A stretch of 64,000 nucleotides of DNA, taken from Burkholderiales bacterium. Lineage in GTDB: Bacteria; Pseudomonadota; Gammaproteobacteria; Burkholderiales; Burkholderiaceae_F. The notes under the pieces were generated by a model. It searched no databases. It was not told the DNA's origin and saw only the letters and a program-made list of their open reading frames with translations. This document shows positions 54,206-61,833 of the stretch, in pieces; the stretch's first letter is position 1; every line of letters starts with the position of its first letter. Position numbers and translations under genes: made by a program. The DNA lies in contig CP070661.1 in assembly GCA_020355165.1 (NCBI GenBank), positions 3,578,934 through 3,642,933 on the forward strand. Reading direction: 5' to 3'.

Positions 54206-54231
54206 CCGCGTACCTCCTCGGAGGTACGCGG
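54206..54231. repeat. Perfect 12-bp hairpin in ccmI-octaheme gap
   Basis: CCGCGTACCTCC-TC-GGAGGTACGCGG. Lies 50 bases after the ccmI stop and upstream of the FNR-like box in the minus-strand reading. No T-run follows, so not a canonical terminator; could limit read-through or stabilise the ccm mRNA. Confidence 0.5.
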
Positions 54232-54281
54232 TTCGTTACGCGGCTCGTTACAGGAGCGCGCGACGCCGTTGCTCCGGCGCC

Positions 54282-55562
54282 TCAGCGCAATTCGGTGTCG
54301 ATGGTGATCGCCACGTCGGCGCGGCCGACCTTGACCGGCTTCGACAATCCTTCGAAGTCGCCCTTCTGCGGCATCGGGCTGCCCGACTTCGACACCCGCG
54401 CGCCGACGATCACTTCGTCGAACTTCGACAGCGTGAACTCGGGCGACATCGCCATCGAGTCATCGAGCGAGAACGTCTTCGGCAGTTCCTTCGCCAGCAC
54501 GCGCGTCAGAGCCAGCGGCATCCGCGTTCCCGACGCCGGCCGGGCGAAGATGATCACGCTGTCGTCCGGCCCAACCTTCGCGCGCAGCTCGGCGCTCAGC
54601 GTCACCGTGCCGCCGACGCGGCCGCTGCTGGCCGCTGCCTCGGCGGCCGGCTTGGGCGCTGCGGCCGGGCCGGCTGGCGGCGCTGCCGCCGGCGGCGCGG
54701 CCGCCACCTGCGGCATGCCGGCGCGCGAGCGCGCCTCGTTGATGCTGCCGGTGAGCTGCTGCTTCATCGGCGCCTCGGGCGGCAGCGATGCCTGCAGCTT
54801 TTCCCACAGCTCGACCGCGCTCTTGTAGTCCTTGCGGTCGAATGCCTCGGTGCCGGCCATCGCCAGCGCCTTCCACTGCAGCGGATCGATCTTCAGCGCG
54901 CGGTTGATCAGTTCGAGCGGCTTGCCGGCGATCTTGCGGCCCTGCGCCATCGCCAGCGAATCGGCGTAGTCGGCCAGCAGCGACGCGTCGTCCGGCACCA
55001 GCTCGACCAGCTTCTCGAAGGCGGCAGCAGCCTCGGCAAAGCGGTTCATCGAGTAGTAGGTGCGCGCCAGCGTCAACCAGCCGTTGGCGTTGTCGGGCTC
55101 GCGCTTCAGCCGCTCGGCGAGCCGCCGGGTCATCTTCTCCAGGTCGTCCGGGCTGAACTGGTGCGCGGCCTCCGCGCCCTGCCGCGCCAGCGGGTTGAAC
55201 GCCGACAGGTCGCCGAAGCGCACGTACATCATCGCCGAGGCGATCGGCACGATCAGCACCACTGCCGCTGCCGTCAGCTTGCCCACCTGCGTGACCCGCG
55301 GCGCCTCGGCGGCTGCCGGCTCGGCCTGCGTCTCGTCGAGCACGCGCTGCTGCAGGTCGGCCTTGGTGGCGGCGTACTGCTCGTCGGCGATCGCGCCGCG
55401 CGCGTGCTCGGCTTCGAGCTCGGCCAGCTGGTCTTTCAGGATGCCGAGGTTGACCGCCGTGCGGTCGACCTTGGCGCGGGCGCCGCCGCGCAGCAGCGGC
55501 AGCACCATCCACGCCAGACCGATCGCCACCATGACCAGCGCGGCGATGACGAACCCGGTCAT
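54282..55562 (-). CDS. ccmI: Cytochrome c biogenesis protein CcmI (TPR)
   Basis: A 426-residue protein that delivers apocytochrome c to the heme ligation complex. Two N-terminal spans (about 3-22 and 96-115) frame a Leu-zipper-like cytoplasmic loop (LGILKDQLAELEAEHARGAIADEQYAATKADLQQRVLDE), then TPRs (GWLTLARTYYSMNRFAEAAAAFEKLVELVPDDASLLADYADSLAMA) and, after an Ala/Pro linker, a C-terminal beta-domain (VTLSAELRAKVGPDDSVIIFARPASG...). The start overlaps ccmH by 4 bases (ATGA). Last gene of the ccmABCDEFGHI operon. Confidence 0.93.
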   Translation of the reverse strand: MTGFVIAALVMVAIGLAWMVLPLLRGGARAKVDRTAVNLGILKDQLAELEAEHARGAIADEQYAATKADLQQRVLDETQAEPAAAEAPRVTQVGKLTAAAVVLIVPIASAMMYVRFGDLSAFNPLARQGAEAAHQFSPDDLEKMTRRLAERLKREPDNANGWLTLARTYYSMNRFAEAAAAFEKLVELVPDDASLLADYADSLAMAQGRKIAGKPLELINRALKIDPLQWKALAMAGTEAFDRKDYKSAVELWEKLQASLPPEAPMKQQLTGSINEARSRAGMPQVAAAPPAAAPPAGPAAAPKPAAEAAASSGRVGGTVTLSAELRAKVGPDDSVIIFARPASGTRMPLALTRVLAKELPKTFSLDDSMAMSPEFTLSKFDEVIVGARVSKSGSPMPQKGDFEGLSKPVKVGRADVAITIDTELR

Positions 55563-56032
55563 CGCGCGTCCCCTTCGCCGCGCAGCAGCCGCTCGGCGCG
55601 CTCGCGCTCGGCGGCCGACAGCGGCTGCGGCCGCGCCGCCCTGGCGCGGGCGCGAATGACGCGCCAGCCGATCAGGACGCCGACCGCCAGCAGCAGGAAC
55701 GGCCCGGCCCACAGCAGCACGGTGGTGGCCTTCAGCGGCGGCCGGTACAGCACGAAGTCGCCGTAGCGGTCGGTCATGAAGGCGATGATCTCCTCGTCGG
55801 TCTTGCCCGCCGCCATCTGCTCGCGCAGCTTGCTGCGCAGGTCCTTCGCCAGGTCGGCGCGCGAATCGGCGATGGTCTCGTTCTGGCACACCAGGCAGCG
55901 CAGCTGCTTGGCCAGCTCGACCTCGCGCTTGGCGGCCACCGGGTCGTTCAGCGTCGGCACCGCCTCGTCGGCGGCCGCCGGCAGCGCCAGCACCGACGCG
56001 GCCAGCGCGCAGGCGATCAGCAAGCGTTTCAT
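55559..56032 (-). CDS. ccmH: Cytochrome c-type biogenesis protein CcmH
   Basis: A 157-residue CcmH/CycL/NrfF-type oxidoreductase that keeps apocytochrome heme-binding cysteines reduced. Signal-like start MKRLLIACALAASVLALPAAA, the motif RCLVCQNETIADS (Cys 46, Cys 49), then ADLAKDLRSKLREQMAAGKTDEEIIAFMTDRYGDFVLYRPP and one membrane span (TTVLLWAGPFLLLAVGVLIGWRVI) with a short Arg-rich tail. The start at 56032 overlaps ccmG by 4 bases (ATGA). The frame continues far upstream but that is shadow. Confidence 0.94.
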   Translation of the reverse strand: MKRLLIACALAASVLALPAAADEAVPTLNDPVAAKREVELAKQLRCLVCQNETIADSRADLAKDLRSKLREQMAAGKTDEEIIAFMTDRYGDFVLYRPPLKATTVLLWAGPFLLLAVGVLIGWRVIRARARAARPQPLSAAERERAERLLRGEGDAR

Positions 56033-56565
56033 GACTTCTGCAGCTCCTGCAGCAGCGGCACGATCTTCTCCTTCATCGCCTCGGGCGTGACCGGACCGAT
56101 GTGCTTGTAGCGGATGATCCCCTGCCGGTCGATCACGAAGGTCTCCGGCACGCCGTAGACACCGAAGTCGATGCCGAGCTTGCCGTCGTGGTCGATGAAC
56201 GTCGTCGTGTACGGGTCGCCGAGTTCGGCCAGCCACTTGCGCGCCGCGTCCGGGTTGTCCTTGTAGTTCATGCCGATGATCGGCACGATCCTGCGCGACG
56301 CCAGTTCGTTCATCAGCGGATGCTCGACCCGGCACGGCGTGCACCACGAGGCCCAGACGTTCAGGATCCACACCTGGCCCGCCATCTCCCGGCTGGCGAA
56401 CATCTCGCCCGGCTGCGCCAGCTTCGCCTTCTCGAAAACCGGCGCCGGCTTGCCGATCAGCGGCGACGGCACCTCGCGCGGATTCAGCCACAAGCCGCGC
56501 AGCAGGAACGCCGCCAGCACCAGGAAGCCGACCAGCGGGACGAGGAACAGGGCGACGCGCTTCAT
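56029..56565 (-). CDS. ccmG: Thiol:disulfide interchange protein CcmG/DsbE
   Basis: A 178-residue membrane-tethered thioredoxin-like reductant for CcmH and apocytochrome. One N-terminal span (VALFLVPLVGFLVLAAFLL), the CcmG acidic/Pro pattern LIGKPAPVFE, the active site WASWCTPCRVEHP (Cys 75, Cys 78), and GVYGVPETFVIDRQGIIRYKHIGP with the cis-Pro. Normal length for the family. Overlaps ccmH by 4 bases and lies 26 bases after ccmF. Confidence 0.95.
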   Translation of the reverse strand: MKRVALFLVPLVGFLVLAAFLLRGLWLNPREVPSPLIGKPAPVFEKAKLAQPGEMFASREMAGQVWILNVWASWCTPCRVEHPLMNELASRRIVPIIGMNYKDNPDAARKWLAELGDPYTTTFIDHDGKLGIDFGVYGVPETFVIDRQGIIRYKHIGPVTPEAMKEKIVPLLQELQKS

Positions 56566-56591
56566 CGGAGTCCTTCAGCCGGCCACCGTCG

Positions 56592-58592
56592 TCAGGCCGC
56601 GGCCGGCTGCCGGCCTCCGGTGGCCACCGTCTGCTCGCGGCGGGCCAGCGTGCGGTAGCGGCGGTCGGTGGCCGCCATGAAGCCGCCGAGGGCCATCAGC
56701 ACGCAGCCGCCCCAGATCCAGGTGACGAACGGCTTGTAGTACACGCGCACGGTCCAGCTTCCCGGCGGGTCGACGGCCTCGCCGAGCGAGACGTAGACGT
56801 CGCCGGTGATGCCGGTGCGGATCGATGCCTCGGTCATCGGCATCTGCGACTGCGCGAAATAGACGCGCTTTTCCGGGTGCAGGACGTCGATCTGCTTGCC
56901 GTCCTTCAGCAGCGTCACCGTGCCGCGCGCGGCGTTGAAGTTCGGGCCGCGCCGCTCGCCTACGCTGTCGAAGCGGAAGGTGTAGCCGTGCACGCTGACG
57001 GTGTCGCCGGGCGACATCTTGACGTCGCGCTCGACCTCGAAACCCCTGACCGAGGTGACGCCGATGATGAACACCGCGATGCCGAGGTGGGCCAGCGTCA
57101 TCCCCCACCAGCCGCGCGGCTGCGCCGCCAGCCGCGCCGGCAGGCTGCCCGGCGCGTGGCGGATCTGCATCCGGATCTGCTCGATCGAGGTGACGACGAT
57201 CCACGCCGCCATCCAGTAGCCGAACGCCGCCATCGGCGACCAGGCAATGCCGTCCTCGACGTTGCCGAGGAACGGCAGTGTCAGTCCGAGCACCAGCGAG
57301 ATCATCAGCGCCCACTTCAGCCGGGTCCACAGGTCGGGCAGCGACGCCGACTTCCAGCGGGCAATCGGCCCGACGCCCATCAGGAACACCAGCGGCGCCA
57401 TGACCGGCACGAACACGCGGTCGAAGTACGGCGGACCGACCGAGATCTTGCCCAGGCCGAGCGCATCGAGGAACAGCGGGTACAGCGTGCCGAGCAGCAC
57501 AGTGCCACAGGCCACCGCCAGCAGCACGTTGTTGCCGAGCAGCATCGACTCGCGCGACACGGTCTCGAAGCTGCCGCCCAGGCCCACGCGCGGCGCGCGC
57601 CAGGCGAACAGCGCCAGCGACGAGCCGATCACCACCACCAGGAAGCCGAGGATGAACACGCCGCGCGCCGGGTCGGTGGCGAAGGCATGCACCGAGGTCA
57701 GCACGCCCGAGCGGACCAGGAAGGTGCCGAGCAGCGACAGCGAGAAGGCGAAGATCGCCAGCAGCACGGTCCACGCCTTGAAGGTGCCGCGTTTCTCGGT
57801 GACCGCCAGCGAGTGGATCAGCGCGGTGCCGACCAGCCACGGCATGAACGAGGCGTTCTCCACCGGGTCCCAGAACCACCAGCCGCCCCAGCCGAGCTCG
57901 TAGTAGGCCCACCACGAGCCGAGCATGATGCCCAGCGTCAGGAAGCACCAGGCCACCGTCGTCCACGGCCGCGACCAGCGGGCCCAGGCGGCGTCGAGTT
58001 TGCCGCCGAGCAGGGCGGCGATCGAGAAGGCGAAGGCGACCGAGAAGCCGACGTAGCCCATGTAAAGCAGCGGCGGGTGGAACACCATGCCGGGGTCCTG
58101 CAGCAGCGGGTTCAGGTCGCGGCCCTCCGCCGCCGGCGGGAACAGGCGGTCGAACGGATCCGACGTGCTGAGCATGAACAGGATGAAGCCGACCGCCACC
58201 AGGCCCATCACGCCGAGCACGCGCGCGACCATCTCCTGCGGCAGGTGTCGCGAGAATGCCGCCACCGCCACCCCCCAGCCCGACAGCATCAGCACCCACA
58301 GCAGCAGCGAACCCTCGTGCGAGCCCCACGAGGCGGCGACCTTGTAGGCAACCGGCAGCAGCGTGTTGCTGTTCTGCGCCACGTTGAGCACCGTGAAGTC
58401 GTCGCCGACGAACGACGCCACCAGGCATCCCCAGGCGAAAAGCACGAACAGGAACTGCGCCTGCGCCGCCGGGCGGGCCAGCGCCATCCACTCGGCGACA
58501 CCCCGGTGGGCGCCTACGATCGGCAGCGTGCCCTGGGCGAGCGCCAGCAGCATGGCCAGGATCAGTGCGAAGTGACCGAGTTCGGGAATCAT
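56592..58592 (-). CDS. ccmF: Heme lyase CcmF
   Basis: A 666-residue polytopic protein (about 14-15 spans) that, with CcmH/I, ligates heme to apocytochrome c. The WWD motif is in WGGWWFWDPVENASFMPWLVGTALIHS; KRGTFKAWTVLLAIFAFSLSLLGTFLVRSGVLTSVHAFA is typical, and the C-terminal domain has GGCVLMALGGFMAATDRRYR. Flanked by ccmE (134-base gap) and ccmG. The gap may hold a processing site or simply be non-coding; I see no gene. Confidence 0.96.
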   Translation of the reverse strand: MIPELGHFALILAMLLALAQGTLPIVGAHRGVAEWMALARPAAQAQFLFVLFAWGCLVASFVGDDFTVLNVAQNSNTLLPVAYKVAASWGSHEGSLLLWVLMLSGWGVAVAAFSRHLPQEMVARVLGVMGLVAVGFILFMLSTSDPFDRLFPPAAEGRDLNPLLQDPGMVFHPPLLYMGYVGFSVAFAFSIAALLGGKLDAAWARWSRPWTTVAWCFLTLGIMLGSWWAYYELGWGGWWFWDPVENASFMPWLVGTALIHSLAVTEKRGTFKAWTVLLAIFAFSLSLLGTFLVRSGVLTSVHAFATDPARGVFILGFLVVVIGSSLALFAWRAPRVGLGGSFETVSRESMLLGNNVLLAVACGTVLLGTLYPLFLDALGLGKISVGPPYFDRVFVPVMAPLVFLMGVGPIARWKSASLPDLWTRLKWALMISLVLGLTLPFLGNVEDGIAWSPMAAFGYWMAAWIVVTSIEQIRMQIRHAPGSLPARLAAQPRGWWGMTLAHLGIAVFIIGVTSVRGFEVERDVKMSPGDTVSVHGYTFRFDSVGERRGPNFNAARGTVTLLKDGKQIDVLHPEKRVYFAQSQMPMTEASIRTGITGDVYVSLGEAVDPPGSWTVRVYYKPFVTWIWGGCVLMALGGFMAATDRRYRTLARREQTVATGGRQPAAA

Positions 58593-58726
58593 GCGAAGTC
58601 CGTTTTCAGTGATCCGTTGACCGAGATGCGCCGTCGTGGCATCGCCAATGGTGATCTGCTGCCGGGCGGCGGCATCCCGCTCGCCGCGATCGATCCGCGG
58701 ATGGCCGACTGCCGGTCGCCGATCGC

Positions 58727-59182
58727 CTACTTGGTGCCGGCCGGCATCTGCAGCGTCTTGCCCGCTTTCTGAGCCTGTTCGAGCGCGTGCGCCGCCTCGG
58801 GCGGCATGTAGTTCTCGTCGTGCTTGGCCAGCACCTCGCTGGCATGGAACACGCCGTCGGCACCGAGCTTGCCCTGGGCCACCACGCCCTTGCCCTCGCG
58901 GAAGAGGTCGGGAAGGATGCCCTGGTAGACGACCGGGATCGCCTGCGCGGTGTCGGTGACCTTGAAGCTGACCCGCACGCCTTCACGCTTGACGCTGCCT
59001 TCCTCGACCAGTCCGCCGACGCGGAAGGACCGGTCGCGCGGCGCCTTGTGCGCCACCACGTCCGAAGGCGAGAAGAAGAACACCAGGTTCTCCTGGAACG
59101 CCGACAGGATCAGCGCCGAGGCAACGCCCAGCGCCGCCAGCCCGCCGACGATCAGCGCCAGTCGCTTGTGCCGCGATTTCAT
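58727..59182 (-). CDS. ccmE: Heme chaperone CcmE
   Basis: A 151-residue membrane-anchored heme chaperone. N-terminal span ([22 protein letters not shown]), then an OB-fold domain ending in the heme-binding [10 protein letters not shown], with the covalent-heme His 121 and Tyr 125 (H-x3-Y). Start at 59182 overlaps the ccmD stop by 4 bases (ATGA), matching the operon style. Length agrees with the family (about 150). Confidence 0.95.
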   Translation of the reverse strand: MKSRHKRLALIVGGLAALGVASALILSAFQENLVFFFSPSDVVAHKAPRDRSFRVGGLVEEGSVKREGVRVSFKVTDTAQAIPVVYQGILPDLFREGKGVVAQGKLGADGVFHASEVLAKHDENYMPPEAAHALEQAQKAGKTLQMPAGTK

Positions 59183-59358
59183 GCCGACCTCCCGGCCGCC
59201 GGCTGGGTGCGCCTGACTTCGCCGAGGGCGGCGCGGCGGCGGCTCCGCAGCGCCCAGATCTCGGCCCCGATCACCACCACCGCAACGACGTACGACCCCC
59301 AGACGTAGAAGCCGTAGCCCCCCATCGACAGGAAGTTCTCCAACGAGCCCCACTGCAT
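59179..59358 (-). CDS. ccmD: Heme exporter accessory protein CcmD
   Basis: A 59-residue small membrane protein, too short to be listed by most ORF callers. It reads [20 protein letters not shown], one span ([16 protein letters not shown]), then an Arg-rich tail [14 protein letters not shown], the standard CcmD layout (short periplasmic N-terminus, one helix, basic C-terminus). CcmD helps release holo-CcmE from the CcmABC complex. Start codon just upstream (59358), 18 bases after ccmC and overlapping ccmE by 4. Confidence 0.9.
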   Translation of the reverse strand: MQWGSLENFLSMGGYGFYVWGSYVVAVVVIGAEIWALRSRRRAALGEVRRTQPAAGRSA

Positions 59359-59376
59359 TGCTGTTACCTCAACGAA

Positions 59377-60138
59377 TCAAAGCGTCCCCTGCTCGCGCGC
59401 GTCGAGCACCCACTGCGCCCGCCGCTCGCGCTCGAGGATGATCGCGCGCAGCCTCGCCAGCACCGCCGCGATCGCGTACATCCAGAAGGCGAACACCATC
59501 ACCAGCATGGCGGTCAGCATCATCTCGGCCATCGACGAGGAGCCGGGCTTGACCGACGCGCCCTGGTGCAGCGTGTTCCACCACTTGACCGAGAAATAGA
59601 TGATCGGCACGTTGACCACGCCGACCAGCGCCAGCACCGCGCCGGCCTTGTCGGCGCGCCGCTTGTCGTCGATCGCTGCCTGCAGCGCGATGAAGCCGAG
59701 GTACAGGAACAGCAGGATCAGGGTCGAGGTCAGCCGCGCATCCCAAACCCAGTAGGTGCCCCAGGTGGGCCGCCCCCACAGGGCGCCGGTCCACAGCGAG
59801 ATGAAGGCCATCAGCGCGCCGGTGGGCGCGATCGCCTGCGCCATCATCGACGACAGCCGGGTGTTGAACACCAGGCCGACGCCGGCCCAGAAGGCCATCG
59901 TCACGTACAGGAACATCGCCATCCAGGCCGACGGCACGTGGATGAAGATGATCCGGTACGAGTCGCCCTGCTGGGCGTCGGTCGGCGCCATGAAGAAGCC
60001 GACGTACAGGCCGATGGCCGCCAGCACCGCCGCCAGCACGGCGAACAACGGCACCATCTTGCCGGCGATCGGATAAAAGACGTTGGGCGCCGCGTAGCGG
60101 AACAGGCCGAACCCGGGGCTGGTGGTGACCGATGACAT
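59377..60138 (-). CDS. ccmC: Heme exporter protein CcmC
   Basis: A 253-residue, six-span membrane protein that loads heme on CcmE. The tryptophan-rich WWD domain is in LWGRPTWGTYWVWDARLTSTLILLFLYLG, with conserved His in FIHVPSAWMAMFLY and WWNTLHQGASV. The ATG at 60138 (MSSVTTSPGF) is preferred over one 17 codons upstream. Next in the operon after ccmB, with 120 bases between. Confidence 0.95.
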   Translation of the reverse strand: MSSVTTSPGFGLFRYAAPNVFYPIAGKMVPLFAVLAAVLAAIGLYVGFFMAPTDAQQGDSYRIIFIHVPSAWMAMFLYVTMAFWAGVGLVFNTRLSSMMAQAIAPTGALMAFISLWTGALWGRPTWGTYWVWDARLTSTLILLFLYLGFIALQAAIDDKRRADKAGAVLALVGVVNVPIIYFSVKWWNTLHQGASVKPGSSSMAEMMLTAMLVMVFAFWMYAIAAVLARLRAIILERERRAQWVLDAREQGTL

Positions 60139-60258
60139 GACCGGCGGCAGTGTATGAACGAAAGCTCGGCAGGATTTGCGCTGCAGCAAGGAGCGGGGAC
60201 GGGGTAAACCCGGTGGCGGGCGCCCCGACGGCCCCCGGAGACGACCGTAAGACCGTGA

Positions 60259-60927
60259 TTATTCCAAAGATATCCGCAGCGCCGCGGCGATTGCCCACGG
60301 CGCCAGTACGGTCGCGCCGATCGACAGCGCCCCGAGCAGCAGCAGCTGGCCCCGCGGCGCCAGCCCGCCGGCCACCGCCTCGACCGCCCCGGCACCGAAG
60401 ATCAGCACCGGCACGTACAGCGGCAGCACCAGCAGCGTGATCAACACCCCGCCGCCGCGCAGGCCGAGGGTCAGCGCCGCGCCGACGGCGCCGATCAGCG
60501 ACAGCGCCGGGGTACCCAGCAGCAGCGAAGCCACCAGCACGCCGATCGCATCGCGCGGCAGGTCGAACATCACGCCGAGCAGCACCGCCATCAGCGTGAT
60601 CGGCAGTCCGGTGGTCAGCCAGTGCGCCAGTGCCTTGGCCATCACCACGACCGGCAACGGTTCGCCGGAAAGCACCATCTGCTCGAGCGTGCCGTCGGCG
60701 AAGTCGGCGGCAAACAGGCGGTTCAGCGACAGGATCGCCGCCAGCAGGGCGGCCACCCAGACCACACCCGGCGCGATCGTGCGCAGCGTGTTGATCTCCG
60801 GGCCGACGCCCAGCGGCACCATCGTCACCACGACGAGGAAGAACAGCAGCGTGTTGGCCACGTCGGCCCGCTGCCGCACCGCCAGCAGCAGGTCGCGACG
60901 CACCACCGCAGCGAAGGTGCCGGTCAA
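60259..60927 (-). CDS. ccmB: Heme exporter protein CcmB
   Basis: A 222-residue, six-span ABC-permease subunit that works with CcmA and CcmC. Typical segments: VVRRDLLLAVRQRADVANTLLFFLVVVTMVPLGVGPE, LFAADFADGTLEQMVLSGEPL, and the last span LLLLGALSIGATVLAPWAIAAALRISLE. The gene follows ccmA by 70 bases. Standard length and hydrophobicity. No anomalies. Confidence 0.94.
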   Translation of the reverse strand: MTGTFAAVVRRDLLLAVRQRADVANTLLFFLVVVTMVPLGVGPEINTLRTIAPGVVWVAALLAAILSLNRLFAADFADGTLEQMVLSGEPLPVVVMAKALAHWLTTGLPITLMAVLLGVMFDLPRDAIGVLVASLLLGTPALSLIGAVGAALTLGLRGGGVLITLLVLPLYVPVLIFGAGAVEAVAGGLAPRGQLLLLGALSIGATVLAPWAIAAALRISLE

Positions 60928-60997
60928 GAGGCCCCCTGGGCGCTGCGCGCCGCTCCCCCGAGGGGAAGCAGTTCGCGCTTGCGGCGGCCCGGCGCGC

Positions 60998-61630
60998 TCA
61001 CGCGTGCACCGCCTGCGCGTGCAGTTCGAGCCGCCGCACGCGGCCCGGCATCGGCACCTCCTGGTGCGTCGTCAGCACCACGATGCCGCCGCGGTCGAGC
61101 TGTTCGCCGATCAGCGTCGACAGCGCTGCCACTCCACGCACATCGAGCGCCGTGAACGGCTCGTCGAGGATCCAGAGCCTGGCCTCGCGGGCGAGGAACA
61201 GCCGCGCCAGCGCGATGCGGCGCCGCTGCCCCTGCGACAGGGCGCGCGCCTGCGAGGTCTCGAAGCCGGCCAGTCCCACCGAAGCCAACGCGTGGCGCGC
61301 CACGTCCTCGCCGGCCGGATGCCCGGCCAGCGCGGCGGCGAAGCGCACGTTCTCCAGCGCCGTCAGCTCGTCCTTGACCCCGTTCAGGTGGCCGACATAG
61401 GCGAGCGTCTGCCAGTAGTCCTCGCGCAGCTTGCGTATGTCGGCACCGTCCCAGCGCACCTCGCCGTGGCCGGGCGGCAACAGGCCGCACAGGATGCGCA
61501 GCAGGCTGGTCTTGCCGGAACCGTTCTCGCCGGCCACGTGCAGGCAGTGGCCCGCCTCGACCCCGAACGCCAGCCCGGCGAACAGGTGTCGTTCACCGCG
61601 CGTGCATTCGAGATCGATCGTTTCGAGCAT
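60998..61630 (-). CDS. ccmA: Heme exporter ATP-binding protein CcmA
   Basis: A 210-residue ABC ATPase that drives release of holo-CcmE. Walker A VAGENGSGKTSLLRIL, signature RALSQGQRRRIALARLFL (LSxGQ type) and Walker B LWILDEPFTAL, then H-loop TTHQEV. The ATG at 61630 (MLETIDLECTRG) is chosen because longer starts add a nonsensical leader. First gene of the ccm operon; a 203-base non-coding region separates it from the outer-membrane barrel upstream. No FNR-like box was noticed there. Confidence 0.95.
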   Translation of the reverse strand: MLETIDLECTRGERHLFAGLAFGVEAGHCLHVAGENGSGKTSLLRILCGLLPPGHGEVRWDGADIRKLREDYWQTLAYVGHLNGVKDELTALENVRFAAALAGHPAGEDVARHALASVGLAGFETSQARALSQGQRRRIALARLFLAREARLWILDEPFTALDVRGVAALSTLIGEQLDRGGIVVLTTHQEVPMPGRVRRLELHAQAVHA

Positions 61631-61833
61631 TCGTTGTCGACGAGTCGGCTCTGGACAGGCACGGGTTCGACCCGCCGCCCTGCCGACCGGCGCGCAAGGG
61701 TAGCAGGGCGGCGCGGCGGGCACGAAAGCGCCGCGGCGTCGGCTTGCGCGGCCGACCGCTGTCGCCGGCGCCTCGTCCGTCGTTCCCGCCACGCGCGGGC
61801 GCAGGCGCCGTCAGCCGGCGCTGCGCCAGGGCC

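Noticed and set aside
52240-54828. An 862-codon plus-strand open frame
   Set aside because: Antisense to the octaheme gene and its neighbours; Val/Arg/Leu-rich and unlike any family I know.
58593-58726. Possible gene in the ccmE-ccmF gap
   Set aside because: Only short Arg-rich frames and no ribosome site; treated as spacer.
61655-61690. GGGTTCGACCC, like a tRNA T-loop
   Set aside because: No acceptor stem, anticodon arm or CCA within the needed distance on either strand.
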